Shown here in pieces: positions 44,391-53,690 of a DNA stretch of 64,000 nucleotides. The stretch comes from DATKEJ01 sp963768715 (GTDB lineage: Bacteria > Bacteroidota > Rhodothermia > Rhodothermales > DATKEJ01), in assembly GCA_963768715.1 (NCBI GenBank), contig CAVYJC010000008.1, positions 310,001 through 374,000 of the forward strand. Reading direction: 5' to 3'. A program made the position numbers and the translations under genes. Positions within the stretch are counted from its first letter, which is position 1. Each line of letters begins with the position of its first letter. The notes under the pieces were generated by a model, which worked only from the letters and a program-made list of their open reading frames with translations, was not told the DNA's origin and did no database searches.

Positions 44391-44441
44391 TTCTTCGGTG
44401 TTTTTGGTTATCTGGTTGCAAAACTTGAGTGACGGTCAAGG

Positions 44442-45116
44442 TTACTTGCCAAAGAGCTTGCCCAGAAGTCCCGATCCGGCCAGAGCCGTGCCGATCTTGG
44501 CGACATCGTCGGAAACGTCTCCGTCACCATCGAAATCGAGAAATGAGGCGAGACTGCCACCGCTCATTCCGGGCGTCTTGCTTTCAATCTTTGCGCGTTC
44601 TTCGCCCAGCAGGCCCGCCAGCCCTCCGGCATCAAGATTCTGCTGGCGTTTGACCTTGCCCAGCGCTCCCATCACGAGCGGGGCGAGCAGCGGCAGCAAT
44701 TTGGCAATCTGGCTCATGTCGAGTCCGCTGGCCTTTGCAACGCCCTGCTCCACGGCCCCCCTCTTCTGGCCGAGAATGTGACCGAGAATCCCGTCTCCGT
44801 TGAGTGCCTTTGCGTTCCCTCCACCCAGTAGTCCGCCTGCGAGGTCCATTAACCCTCCCAGGCCCGAACCGCCGCCAAGTAAGCCGCCGAGATTGTCGAG
44901 GAGGCTTCCATCGTGATCCTGGTCAAGCGCTTTGGCGAGTGACGCTGCGCCCGTTGGAGACGCATTTGCGTTGCGTGCGAGGCCGCCGATCAGCACCGGC
45001 AAGGCGGCGGCGACGGCTTTCTGCGTGGATCCCGCATCGGCGCCGATCTTCTGGCTCAGGCCACTGATCGACTGGTTGCCGAGCTGGTCCGTCAAGAGGT
45101 CGAGTATTCCTGACAT
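44442..45116 (-). CDS. DUF937 family protein
   Basis: A 224-residue protein, start MSGILDLLTDQLG. Residues 20-150 match DUF937/YidB-like proteins: paired Ala/Leu helices (AAALPVLIGGLARNA), a Gly-rich middle (LLGGGSGLGG) and LLPLLAPLVMGALG. Near residue 194 an EF-hand-like DFDGDGDVSDDV is present. Function unknown; no signal peptide. It is divergent from the MscS gene and likely co-transcribed with the BON-LysM gene downstream. Confidence 0.82.
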   Translation of the reverse strand: MSGILDLLTDQLGNQSISGLSQKIGADAGSTQKAVAAALPVLIGGLARNANASPTGAASLAKALDQDHDGSLLDNLGGLLGGGSGLGGLMDLAGGLLGGGNAKALNGDGILGHILGQKRGAVEQGVAKASGLDMSQIAKLLPLLAPLVMGALGKVKRQQNLDAGGLAGLLGEERAKIESKTPGMSGGSLASFLDFDGDGDVSDDVAKIGTALAGSGLLGKLFGK

Positions 45117-45262
45117 GATATCTAATACGTGTGTTTTCGGTGGACAACCAAAGCTAAGCCATATGGTCGGCCGATTCGTTCGGATTACGCAAATTTCGGC
45201 CTTACGACCCGTAACGAGTATTATCCAAAGGGACGCAACCTCTAATTAACCGCCAAAGCCCT

Positions 45263-46306
45263 ATGTCGCAAAGTATTCTGCCTGCGCTAACCCTGATTCA
45301 GGACTCCGTGAAGGTCGCTGTGCCGGATTCATTGGCGGCTGCCGACTCCGTCGGCGCGCTACGTGCAATCGGCAGGCAGGTCAGTGAGACCGGTTCACGT
45401 CTCGTTTCGGGCGAGATCGACCAGGTATGGCAGCGCCTGACTGATGGGATGATCAACAATCTCATCGACTTCATCCCGAATCTCATCGGTGCGCTATTCG
45501 TCCTGGTCTTCTTCTACGCTGTCTACAGGATCATTCTCTCTGTGCTGGTCAGCGTGCTGACGAGAAGTGCAGCGGTAGATCCCGCGTTGCAGCATCTGCT
45601 CACGAGAACTTTCAAGATCTCGGTCTCGGCGTTCATCGGTATTATGGTGCTGTCACAGTTCGGGATCAACGTTACCGCACTGCTGACAGGTCTGGGAATA
45701 GCAGGAATCGCCGTCGGCTTCGCAGCCCGAGACTCGCTGGAAAATTTCATCTCGGGCGTCACGATCCTTATCGACAGGCCGTTCAATCTTGGCGATCGGA
45801 TCGTCATTGAAGACGTGTATGGTGCGGTGGAGGAAATAACACTTCGGTCTACCCGTGTCCGGACGCTGGACAATACCCTGATGGTCATGCCCAACGTGAC
45901 AATGATCAATCAGAAACTCGTGAACCATTCGAGGCTCGGACTAATACGTGTGGAGATCCCGTTCGGTGTGGCGTACAAGGAGAAGCCGTCCGAGGTCAGA
46001 GACGTCTTGACCAAGCTGACCAAGGACGATCATCGCATTCATCCCGACTTTAAGCCGGAGGTCGTCGTCAAGGGGCTCAATGACTCGAGCATCGACATGG
46101 CCTTGCGCATATTTATCGACGATCCATCCAAGGAAGTCGCTGTGAAATGGGACTATTTCGAGCGAATTCGGGAGAGTCTGCGAGAGGCAGATATCGAGAT
46201 CCCGTTCCCGCACATGCAGGTCTTTCTGGAAGAGGAAAAGGCGCTTGCCGACTCGTTCCTGACAAAGCCCAAGATTGCCATCGCAGGCGATTCGAAGGCT
46301 GCGTAG
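45263..46306 (+). CDS. mscS: Small-conductance mechanosensitive channel, MscS family
   Basis: A 347-residue MscS-like channel with an extra N-terminal segment (residues 1-60). Three transmembrane helices lie at about 72-92, 119-138 and 142-161; the third contains the Gly/Ala-packed pore helix (GLGIAGIAVGFAARDSLENFISG). The beta domain (GDRIVIEDVYGAVEEITLRSTRVRT, PNVTMINQKLVNHS) and the C-terminal domain follow. It releases solutes on osmotic downshock. The 146-bp divergent region to DUF937 is probably the promoter. Confidence 0.92.
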   Translation: MSQSILPALTLIQDSVKVAVPDSLAAADSVGALRAIGRQVSETGSRLVSGEIDQVWQRLTDGMINNLIDFIPNLIGALFVLVFFYAVYRIILSVLVSVLTRSAAVDPALQHLLTRTFKISVSAFIGIMVLSQFGINVTALLTGLGIAGIAVGFAARDSLENFISGVTILIDRPFNLGDRIVIEDVYGAVEEITLRSTRVRTLDNTLMVMPNVTMINQKLVNHSRLGLIRVEIPFGVAYKEKPSEVRDVLTKLTKDDHRIHPDFKPEVVVKGLNDSSIDMALRIFIDDPSKEVAVKWDYFERIRESLREADIEIPFPHMQVFLEEEKALADSFLTKPKIAIAGDSKAA

Positions 46307-46330
46307 ATTGCATTAAACCTGAATCCGAAC

Positions 46331-46930
46331 ATGCGTCATTCCATTTCCCGAGTCAAAATCGTTGCGCTGGTCGTCGCTCTTGTGGCGGTGACCGGCTGTC
46401 AGACGATGAAAGGACTCGAAGGCTTTCTGGGACTCGGCTTCGCGATTGCCGGTGCGACCGATCCCAGCCTGGCAGGTGTAGATATTTCCAGTATTCGCTC
46501 TCCTGAGCAGATGTCAACGGCCGATATGCTGCGCCTCGGAAGCGCGCTGCTGCGAAAGGAGATGAACCTCGATGTCATTCTCCACGTGGCGGCCAACAAC
46601 CCGTCCGGCAATACCGTCGACGCGCGGGTACTCGGTCTCGACTGGGTGCTCCTCCTGGATGACAGGGAGACGATCAGCGGCGTCACGAAGAGTGACATCC
46701 TGATTCCGCCTGGAACTACGGGCGACATCCCTGTGGTCGTCTCTGTAAACCTGGCTGAGTTCTTCGACACGGGCGTCACGGACCTTATCGACTTGGCGCT
46801 GGCGGTTTCTGACGTCAGTGGAAGTCCGAAACGGGTCAAACTGAAAGCGACGCCCACGATCGATACAGTGCTCGGTCCGATTCGTTACCCGGAACCGATC
46901 ACGATCGTCAGCGCGACCGTTGGAGAATAG
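46331..46930 (+). CDS. LEA type 2-like lipoprotein
   Basis: A 199-residue lipoprotein with lipobox AVTGC (Cys24). Residues 75-195 resemble the LEA_2/WHy domain (LDVILHVAANNPSGNTVDARVLGLDWVL, then DIPVVVSVNL), a single beta-sandwich linked to stress tolerance. Located 24 bases after the MscS channel, so both may answer osmotic stress. Binding partner unknown. Confidence 0.75.
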   Translation: MRHSISRVKIVALVVALVAVTGCQTMKGLEGFLGLGFAIAGATDPSLAGVDISSIRSPEQMSTADMLRLGSALLRKEMNLDVILHVAANNPSGNTVDARVLGLDWVLLLDDRETISGVTKSDILIPPGTTGDIPVVVSVNLAEFFDTGVTDLIDLALAVSDVSGSPKRVKLKATPTIDTVLGPIRYPEPITIVSATVGE

Positions 46931-46952
46931 CGACCACCGCTGTCGCTCGTAG

Positions 46953-46991
46953 TGTCCACCAACGGACAGTCAGATTCGCACGAACGGACAC
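46953..46991. promoter_or_regulatory. TGTCC/GGACA dyads upstream of the FtsX-type permease gene
   Basis: TGTCC (46953-46957) and GGACA (46964-46968) form a dyad with 6-base spacing; a further GGACAC half-site lies at 46986-46991. Similar TGTCC-GGACA dyads occur before FtsX-like permease genes in other phyla. No cognate regulator is in the window. Confidence 0.4.
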
Positions 46992-47109
46992 TCGGCCTAA
47001 GGACCTCCCTTCCTTGGCGCGGCAATCTCAGGTCACGCCCGGTCGGTGCAACGATCGGCACGTTTCTTGACGCTCGTCCGGTGTCCACCCGCAATGCGCC
47101 TACGCTACG

Positions 47110-49560
47110 ATGCTGACAAACTATTTGCGCCTCGCACTGAGAAATCTCTCCAAAGACAAGGTCCGCGCCACTATCGAAGTGTTCGGGCTTTCGGTTGGAT
47201 TGGCGTGCTGCCTGCTCATCATGCACTTCGTGCGAAACGAGTTCAGTTACGACCGATTCCACTCACGGGCCGGTGACATCTACCGCGCATGGACGAAAGA
47301 GGATCACGGACCCGATCGCCAGTTCTTCAATTCGTTTACACCGATCGTGCTGGGTGAGACACTCGGCCGGACAGTTCCCGGCGTTGAGGCCGTCGTCCGT
47401 TTGGCGCCGATGAGCGACATCGTTTTCCGCGGCGATACACGTTTCACCAATTCGGTGCTGCTGGCCGATAACGAATTTTTCCAGGTATTTGATTTCAAAT
47501 TCCTTGTTGGAGATGAGCAGACCGCTCTCGCAGATCCGCACAGTGCCGTGATTACGGAGGACGTGGCGCGTCGTCTTTTTGGCCGAACAGACGTGGTGGG
47601 CGAGACATTTTCGATTCGATTCGGCGAGCGCTTTGAAGAGCTGAAGGTGACGGCGGTGACCGCTCGACCACCGGCCAACTCGAGCATCCAGTACGAAATC
47701 GTCGTGCCGTTCGCGATGACTCGAAATGTGTACCCTCCAAATGCCTTTTCGAGCTGGTTCGAGGTGTATGTTGAGACCTACGTACTTCTCGATCCCGATG
47801 TGTCTCGAACGGATGTGGAGGCCCGTTTCCCGGGGATGCTTTCGCAGGCCATGGGTGACCGTTACGCATCTTCGAAGTATTCGGTTGGACTGCAGCCACT
47901 CACCGACATTCACCTGGACACCTCCGTTCCGTCGGCGATTGCCCCTGTGAGCGATCCTGCCTATTCATACATCCTCGGCGGAATCGCCTTGTTGATCCTG
48001 ACAATTGCCTGCATCAACTACATGACGCTTTCCATCGGCCGATCGACTCAGCGGGCCGTCGAGGTGGGTATTCGAAAGTCGATTGGCGCCGACCGCGCTC
48101 GTCTCATGCGCCAATTCTGGGGAGAAGCTGTCGTGACGAGCCTCGTGGCGCTCGTGGTGGGGATCGCGCTCGCGGAGACGTTCCGGCCACTGTTCAATCA
48201 TTTGGCCGGCACGAAGCTGGATTCGCTTCTCGGTGGAGAGACGCTCGGGCTCAGCCTCGCCCTGTGCCTGACGGTTGGACTGATTGCGGGCAGCTATCCC
48301 GCCGTCGTGCTTTCACATTTTCAACCTGCGGAAGTACTGAAGGGTAATGTCAGGATTGCCGGTGACCGGAGCCTGGTCCGAAGAGGTCTCGTTACGATCC
48401 AGTTTGCCCTTTCGGTCTTCCTGATCGCGGCGATGCTTGTCATGGCCCGGCAATTTTCATTCATCCGCAACAAGCCGCTCGGGTTCGAACGGCGCAACGT
48501 CGTCGCACTGCAGCTATCGGTCCCGCAGGGTGCGGAACGTGGCATCGGCGAGGTGATCGGCGACGGAATGGAGAGCGCGGCGCTGCTCGAGAGCGAGATC
48601 AAGGGCCTTCCCGGTGTAATCTCAGCGGCGGCAGCGGGACACACGTTTGGTGAGCCTTGGACGGAGATCGGGTTTAGCGATGCCGGCGGACGGCACTACG
48701 ACATGCAGATGAACGTCGTGGACGAAGATTATCTGTCAACCATGGGGATGACGATGGTTGCGGGACGAGCCTTTTCGCGAGATGTGCCGTCTGATCGAAA
48801 TCGAGCGGTGATCGTCAATGAGGCGCTGGTGAGAGCGTTTGGAATTACCGATCCGGTGGGGAGTCGGTTGCCGGGTACCAGATTTCCCGATCACGAGATA
48901 ATCGGAGTCGTCAAGAATTTCAACAATGAGTCACTTCACGGTCAGGTCAGGCCGGTCGTATTGACGCTGAACCCCGGCCTGATCTTCGCCGGCGCATCGG
49001 ATGTCAGCATGGGGGCATTTCCAATGCCGAAGGTATTCGTGCGGATCGATCCCGCCAATGTGCCGGTTACCATGCAGAAGATCGAAAAGACGTGGCATGC
49101 GGTCGTTCCAGACATGGAGTATGGATTCACGTTCGTGGATGCATCCATCGATGCCCAGTATCGCCAGGAGTACAGGCTCGGCGAGATTGTCCAGATCGCG
49201 TCGGGTCTGGCCATTCTGATTGCCTGCCTCGGCCTGTTTGGTCTCGCCGGACTTGCGGTTGTGCGCCGGACCAAGGAAATCGGCGTCCGGAAGGTACTCG
49301 GTGCGTCGGGCAGCCGCGTTTTCTGGCTCCTTTCCAGGGATTTTGGCTGGATCGTGCTCGCTTCCGCGCTCGTCGCGACGCCCGTCGCTTTTATCGTGAT
49401 GGATCGCTGGCTGCGCGACTTTGCCTACAGGATCACGCTCACGCCGGATCTGTTTCTGCTGGCCGGACTCATCGTCATGACCGTAGCGCTTCTTTCGGTG
49501 GCGTATCAGGGCATCAGAGCGGTGAAGATGGATCCTGTTGACAGCCTGCGGTACGAGTAA
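47110..49560 (+). CDS. ABC transporter permease, MacB/FtsX type
   Basis: An 816-residue permease of the long Bacteroidetes form: NYLRLALRNLSKDKVRATIEVFGLSVG begins the first MacB periplasmic core unit, helices at about 283-305, 340-360 and 380-400 follow, then a second core unit and a final three-helix block with VRRTKEIGVRKVLGAS. A matching ATPase is not next to it, so it is an orphan component, as is usual for these genes. Substrate unknown; efflux of peptides or toxic compounds is typical. TGTCC/GGACA dyads lie upstream. Confidence 0.87.
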   Translation: MLTNYLRLALRNLSKDKVRATIEVFGLSVGLACCLLIMHFVRNEFSYDRFHSRAGDIYRAWTKEDHGPDRQFFNSFTPIVLGETLGRTVPGVEAVVRLAPMSDIVFRGDTRFTNSVLLADNEFFQVFDFKFLVGDEQTALADPHSAVITEDVARRLFGRTDVVGETFSIRFGERFEELKVTAVTARPPANSSIQYEIVVPFAMTRNVYPPNAFSSWFEVYVETYVLLDPDVSRTDVEARFPGMLSQAMGDRYASSKYSVGLQPLTDIHLDTSVPSAIAPVSDPAYSYILGGIALLILTIACINYMTLSIGRSTQRAVEVGIRKSIGADRARLMRQFWGEAVVTSLVALVVGIALAETFRPLFNHLAGTKLDSLLGGETLGLSLALCLTVGLIAGSYPAVVLSHFQPAEVLKGNVRIAGDRSLVRRGLVTIQFALSVFLIAAMLVMARQFSFIRNKPLGFERRNVVALQLSVPQGAERGIGEVIGDGMESAALLESEIKGLPGVISAAAAGHTFGEPWTEIGFSDAGGRHYDMQMNVVDEDYLSTMGMTMVAGRAFSRDVPSDRNRAVIVNEALVRAFGITDPVGSRLPGTRFPDHEIIGVVKNFNNESLHGQVRPVVLTLNPGLIFAGASDVSMGAFPMPKVFVRIDPANVPVTMQKIEKTWHAVVPDMEYGFTFVDASIDAQYRQEYRLGEIVQIASGLAILIACLGLFGLAGLAVVRRTKEIGVRKVLGASGSRVFWLLSRDFGWIVLASALVATPVAFIVMDRWLRDFAYRITLTPDLFLLAGLIVMTVALLSVAYQGIRAVKMDPVDSLRYE

Positions 49561-49671
49561 TTCACCTTCCGCGGCGACGTTCCTCCCAGTCTTTCCAGAC
49601 GTTCATCGTTCGCATCTGCTGTTCGAGGTCTGTCGTTGTGACATCCACATACACGCGTACCGCGCACGCGG

Positions 49672-49998
49672 CTAACGCAACATTGTCAACACCATCTTGA
49701 AACGAGATGACGCCTTGACGGCATGAGGCACGTTGGCGGGAAGGAGAATGGCTTCCCCCGCATCCACAGCATGCTCCACACCTGCAGTGGTGAAGTGTCC
49801 CGAACCGTCGACTACCTGAACGAGCGCATCGTACGGAGTGGAATGTTCACTGAGTTCCTGGCCCTCGTCGAAGGCGAAGAGAGTAACGCTACCGGTGGGT
49901 GACTTGACGAGGATCCGGCTTACGACGGCATCCTCCCCGTATTCGACCATATTGCGAAGATTGAGCACGACGCCGGGGGATATTCTTCCTGAATGCAT
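49672..49998 (-). CDS. Small cupin-domain protein
   Basis: A 108-residue single-domain cupin: GQELSEHSTPYDALVQVVDGSG is cupin motif 1 and GEAILLPANVPHAV motif 2. Of the usual metal ligands only His in SEHS and HAV are clear. The role of such small cupins is often unknown. Divergent from the carbonic anhydrase gene; the 202-base gap between them holds no other gene. Confidence 0.82.
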   Translation of the reverse strand: MHSGRISPGVVLNLRNMVEYGEDAVVSRILVKSPTGSVTLFAFDEGQELSEHSTPYDALVQVVDGSGHFTTAGVEHAVDAGEAILLPANVPHAVKASSRFKMVLTMLR

Positions 49999-50200
49999 GA
50001 TGAGTCCAATGGTTGAGGTGACCGTTACTCACAATGTCACGATTTTTGGGTCCAGACGCTGTAAGACTTTCCCTGCGTTCAGTCGGTTCGTTCCGCTCAT
50101 GCGGGCCTCCACCGGTACAAGTCGCCGTACAAGCGACGATTCAAAAGCTCCAATGCATTAGTTTCACGCGTCCGTCAAGCATTGCTTCCTCCAGGACTTT

Positions 50201-50863
50201 ATGCAGTATCTCAAACAACTGTTCGAAAACAACCGACGCTGGGTCGAGGATACAACCTCGGGGAATCCATCATTCTTCGAAGATCTCGCCGGCCAGCAGT
50301 CACCCAAGTACCTGTGGATCGGATGTGCCGACAGCCGTGTGCCGGCCAATCAAATTGTAGGTTTGTCGCCCGGTGAACTATTCGTCCATCGCAACGTCGC
50401 CAATCTGGTGGTTCATACGGACCTCAACTGCCTTTCGGTGCTGCAGTATGCGGTTGACGTTTTGAAAGTGGAGCACATCATTGTCTGTGGACATTATCGG
50501 TGCGGAGGCGTGCTCGCCGCTCTCCATGGCCAGCGTTTCGGTCTGATCGACACATGGCTGCAGCACATTGTGGACGTCAAACAGAAGTACGTTGACCTAC
50601 TTGATGCCAAACCGATTGGTGACCAACGTGCCGACTTGCTCTGTGAGTTGAACGTGCTGGAGCAGGTGGGGAACGTCTGCCAGACGTCGATTGTGCGCGA
50701 TGCGTGGAGCCGCGAACAGCCGCTATGCGTCCACGGATGGATCTACGACGTGAAGGACGGTCTTTTGCGCGATCTGGGATTCACAGTGACCGGAGAAGAA
50801 GACGTCGAGTCGGCCGCCCTTCTTGCGATCGAGAGGTTCAAGATTTCGGGCAACACGCGCTGA
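50201..50863 (+). CDS. can: Beta-class carbonic anhydrase
   Basis: A 220-residue cytoplasmic enzyme. Zinc ligands Cys42 (CADSR), His98 and Cys101 (HYRCGG) and the catalytic dyad Asp44-Arg46 are all present. Sequence pattern and length match the E. coli Can type. It supplies bicarbonate for carboxylations and carbamoyl phosphate. Starts 45 bases before the oligopeptidase gene ends the pair; co-transcription is possible. Confidence 0.94.
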   Translation: MQYLKQLFENNRRWVEDTTSGNPSFFEDLAGQQSPKYLWIGCADSRVPANQIVGLSPGELFVHRNVANLVVHTDLNCLSVLQYAVDVLKVEHIIVCGHYRCGGVLAALHGQRFGLIDTWLQHIVDVKQKYVDLLDAKPIGDQRADLLCELNVLEQVGNVCQTSIVRDAWSREQPLCVHGWIYDVKDGLLRDLGFTVTGEEDVESAALLAIERFKISGNTR

Positions 50864-50907
50864 CGAGCGGCGTAGGATTGCGAGTCCCTGCGACAACCTA
50901 GACTCAA

Positions 50908-53025
50908 ATGCTACGACGTACGCCATACCTATCAGCCCTACTTCCACTCATCCTGCTTGGCTGCCAGGCGAAAGACAGGGCTAACCCCGTGCCACCTGTT
51001 GCCCGCGTCGAACCAGAGACCCTGAGGGTTAATGGCGACACCCGAATTGACAACTACTACTGGCTGAGAGAACGGGACAATCCAGAGGTCCTCGATTACC
51101 TGGACGCGGAAAATGCCTACACAAAGGCCGTATTGGCGCCCACCGATGAACTTCAGGACGAGCTCTTTCAGGAGATAAAGGGACGCATCAAGCAAGACGA
51201 CTCCACGCCTCCATACCGTGATAGAAACTACTATTATTACACGAGATATAATCAAGGAGACGAGTATCCCATTTATTGTCGAAAGCGGGGATCGCTCGAG
51301 GCGCCGGAGGAGATCATCCTGAACGTGAATGAGCTGGCAGCCGGCCACGATTATTTCCATTTGGGTGGGCTGGAAGTCAGTGAGGGGGAGAACATACTGG
51401 CGTATGCCTACGACGATGTCGGTCGCCGTATTTACAACATCCGATTCAAGAATCTCGAGACCGGCGAAGTGTTGACTGACGAGATTCCGCAGGTAACGGG
51501 TAACATCGCCTGGGCCGCAGACAACGAAACGCTTTTCTATTCCAAGCAGAATCTGGAGACGCTCCGTTGGGATCGCATTTTCAGACACAAGTTGGGTACG
51601 CCGGCAGAAGAGGACGTGCTGGTCTACGAGGAGCCGGATGACGAATTCTACACGAGTATCGTTCTGACGAAGTCGCGCAAGTATCTCCTGATCGAATCGG
51701 ACCAGACCCTGTCAAGCGAGTACCGCTATCTCGCAGCCGACAATCCCGGCGGATCATTCCGCGTCATCCAGCCAAGGGAGCCGAACCATGAGTATTCAGT
51801 CGACCACGTGGGCGACCGGTTCATTATCCGTACGAATCTCGATGCGAAGAACTTTCGTTTGATGGAGACCCCCGTAGCCCGGCCGGGGAAAGAGAACTGG
51901 AAGGAGTTGATTCCTCACCGGGCGGACGTGTTTCTCCAGGAATTCGAGGTATTCGATGATTATCTCGTTCTTACCGAACGAAGGGATGGACTTGTACACC
52001 TGAGAGTTCGTTCGTGGGACGGCTCGCGCGACTACCAGATAGATTTCGGTGAGCCTGCGTATCTGGCCGAAGTCTCGACGAACCTGGAGATGGACAGCAA
52101 AGTGCTCCGCTACGTCTACGAGTCCATGACCACGCCGAGCTCGATCTACGATTACGACATGGAGACCCAGGAGCGAACGCTCGTGAAAGAGCAACCGGTT
52201 CTGGGCGGATTCGATCGGACGAATTATGTCACTGAGCGTGTGTTCGCTACCGCACGTGACGGAGCGCGGGTGCCTGTTTCGATTGTTTACCGCAAGGGAT
52301 TCAAGAAGGATGGACACGCGCCGCTGCTGCTCTACGGTTACGGATCGTATGGATATAGCTGGGATCCCTATTTCAGTTCGTCCAGACTGAGTCTATTGGA
52401 CAGGGGATTCGTCTTTGCCATCGCGCATATCCGCGGCGGGGAGGAGATGGGCAGGCAATGGTACGAGGATGGAAAACTCCTCCACAAGAAGAACACGTTC
52501 ACAGACTTCATCGACGTGGCCGAATTCCTCTTGGAGGAAGGCTACGGTGATCCATCGCGGCTATTTGCGCAGGGCGGCAGCGCCGGCGGTCTTCTCATAG
52601 GTGCTGTGGTGAATATGCGGCCCGACCTGTTTAAGGGTGTCGTCGCCGACGTTCCATTCGTGGACGTTGTTACCACGATGCTGGACGACAGTATCCCGCT
52701 CACGACGAACGAGTACGACGAGTGGGGCAACCCGAATGACTCGACATACTATGCCTACATGCTGTCATACTCACCGTACGACAATGTCGAAGCGAAGAAC
52801 TACCCGAATATTCTGGTGACGGCCGGCCTGCATGACTCACAAGTCCAGTACTGGGAGCCTGCGAAATGGGTGGCGAAGCTCCGTGCGATGAAGACAGGAT
52901 CGAACCTCGTGCTCCTGAACACCAATATGGATGCCGGACACAGCGGCCAGTCCGGCCGGTTCAGGCAATACAAGGAAGTCGCGATGGAATATGCATTCCT
53001 CCTGAAGCTGGCAGGCCTCGATTAA
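50908..53025 (+). CDS. ptrB: Prolyl oligopeptidase family serine peptidase (oligopeptidase B-like), lipoprotein
   Basis: A 705-residue S9A peptidase with lipobox ILLGC (Cys19). The N-terminal seven-bladed propeller spans residues 80-400. The catalytic Ser558 lies in GGSAGG, Asp643 in LHDSQV and His678 in DAGHSG. The overall sequence (DNYYWLRERDNPEVLDYL, GYGSYGYSWDPYFSS) is that of oligopeptidase B, which cleaves peptides after basic residues. Membrane anchoring places it in the periplasm. The stop is immediately followed by a heptamer array. Confidence 0.9.
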   Translation: MLRRTPYLSALLPLILLGCQAKDRANPVPPVARVEPETLRVNGDTRIDNYYWLRERDNPEVLDYLDAENAYTKAVLAPTDELQDELFQEIKGRIKQDDSTPPYRDRNYYYYTRYNQGDEYPIYCRKRGSLEAPEEIILNVNELAAGHDYFHLGGLEVSEGENILAYAYDDVGRRIYNIRFKNLETGEVLTDEIPQVTGNIAWAADNETLFYSKQNLETLRWDRIFRHKLGTPAEEDVLVYEEPDDEFYTSIVLTKSRKYLLIESDQTLSSEYRYLAADNPGGSFRVIQPREPNHEYSVDHVGDRFIIRTNLDAKNFRLMETPVARPGKENWKELIPHRADVFLQEFEVFDDYLVLTERRDGLVHLRVRSWDGSRDYQIDFGEPAYLAEVSTNLEMDSKVLRYVYESMTTPSSIYDYDMETQERTLVKEQPVLGGFDRTNYVTERVFATARDGARVPVSIVYRKGFKKDGHAPLLLYGYGSYGYSWDPYFSSSRLSLLDRGFVFAIAHIRGGEEMGRQWYEDGKLLHKKNTFTDFIDVAEFLLEEGYGDPSRLFAQGGSAGGLLIGAVVNMRPDLFKGVVADVPFVDVVTTMLDDSIPLTTNEYDEWGNPNDSTYYAYMLSYSPYDNVEAKNYPNILVTAGLHDSQVQYWEPAKWVAKLRAMKTGSNLVLLNTNMDAGHSGQSGRFRQYKEVAMEYAFLLKLAGLD

Positions 53026-53144
53026 TACCAAATACCAAATACCAAATACCAAACAGCAAACAGCAAACGGCAAACAGCAAACGGCAAACAGCAAACAGCA
53101 AACAGCAAACGGCAAACTGCAAACGGCAAACGGCAAACGGCAAA
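53026..53144. repeat. Perfect-register heptamer array, 17 units, directly after a stop codon
   Basis: Starting on the base after TAA 53023-53025: TACCAAA four times, then thirteen CAGCAAA/CGGCAAA/CTGCAAA units without a single length change, ending at 53144. The longest uninterrupted heptamer run in the window. Confidence 0.9.
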
Positions 53145-53277
53145 CATCAGCTTTGGCCGTCTCAAATCACTGGGAGGCGTCTGGTTTTCACCACTAGCCG
53201 GGTCGCACGGTTATTCTGAAATCTGGTGCTGACTGTTCGAATCTGATGCGAACCAATCCCTCCTCGGATGCCACCAC

Positions 53278-53690
53278 CGAAATTTGGTGTTTGGTGTTTG
53301 GTGTTCGGTGTTGGCCCACGACTCATTCGCCTGTCTGCCCCGAAATTTGGTGTTTGATGTTTGGTATTTGGTGTTAGCCCACGACTTATCCGCCTGTCTG
53401 CCCCGAAATTTGGTATTTGATGTTTGGTATTTGGTGTTAGCCCACGACTTATCCGCCTGTCTGCCCCGAAATTTGGTATTTGATGTTTGGTATTTGGTGT
53501 TGGCCCACGACTCATTCGCCTGTCTGCCCCGAAATTTGGTGTTTGATGTTTGGTATTTGGTGTTAGCCCACGACTTATCCGCCTGTCTGCCCCGAAATTT
53601 GGTATTTGATGTTTGGTATTTGGTGTTAGCCCACGACTTATCCGCCTGTCTGCCCCGAAATTTGGTGTTTGATGTTTGGTGTTTGAAGTT
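53278..53690. repeat. Heptamer-based macro-repeat array, 7 blocks of 63 bp
   Basis: Blocks begin at about 53278, 53342, 53405, 53468, 53531, 53594 and 53657. Each has heptamers (ATTTGGT, GTTTGAT, GTTTGGT, ATTTGGT, GTTAGCC type) and a spacer with CCCACGACT.AT.CGCCTGTCTG. The period is exactly nine heptamers. It lies between the convergent oligopeptidase and sugar transporter genes and ends inside the transporter stop codon. 53150-53277 is non-coding. Confidence 0.88.

Noticed and set aside
49561..49671. Short minus-strand frame after the cupin gene (EQQMRTMNVWKDWEERRRG)
   Set aside because: Protein-like in appearance but only about 30 codons, no start with support and no homologue that I can name.
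53278..53690. Second CRISPR-like array
   Set aside because: All spacers are essentially identical; it is a 63-bp satellite.
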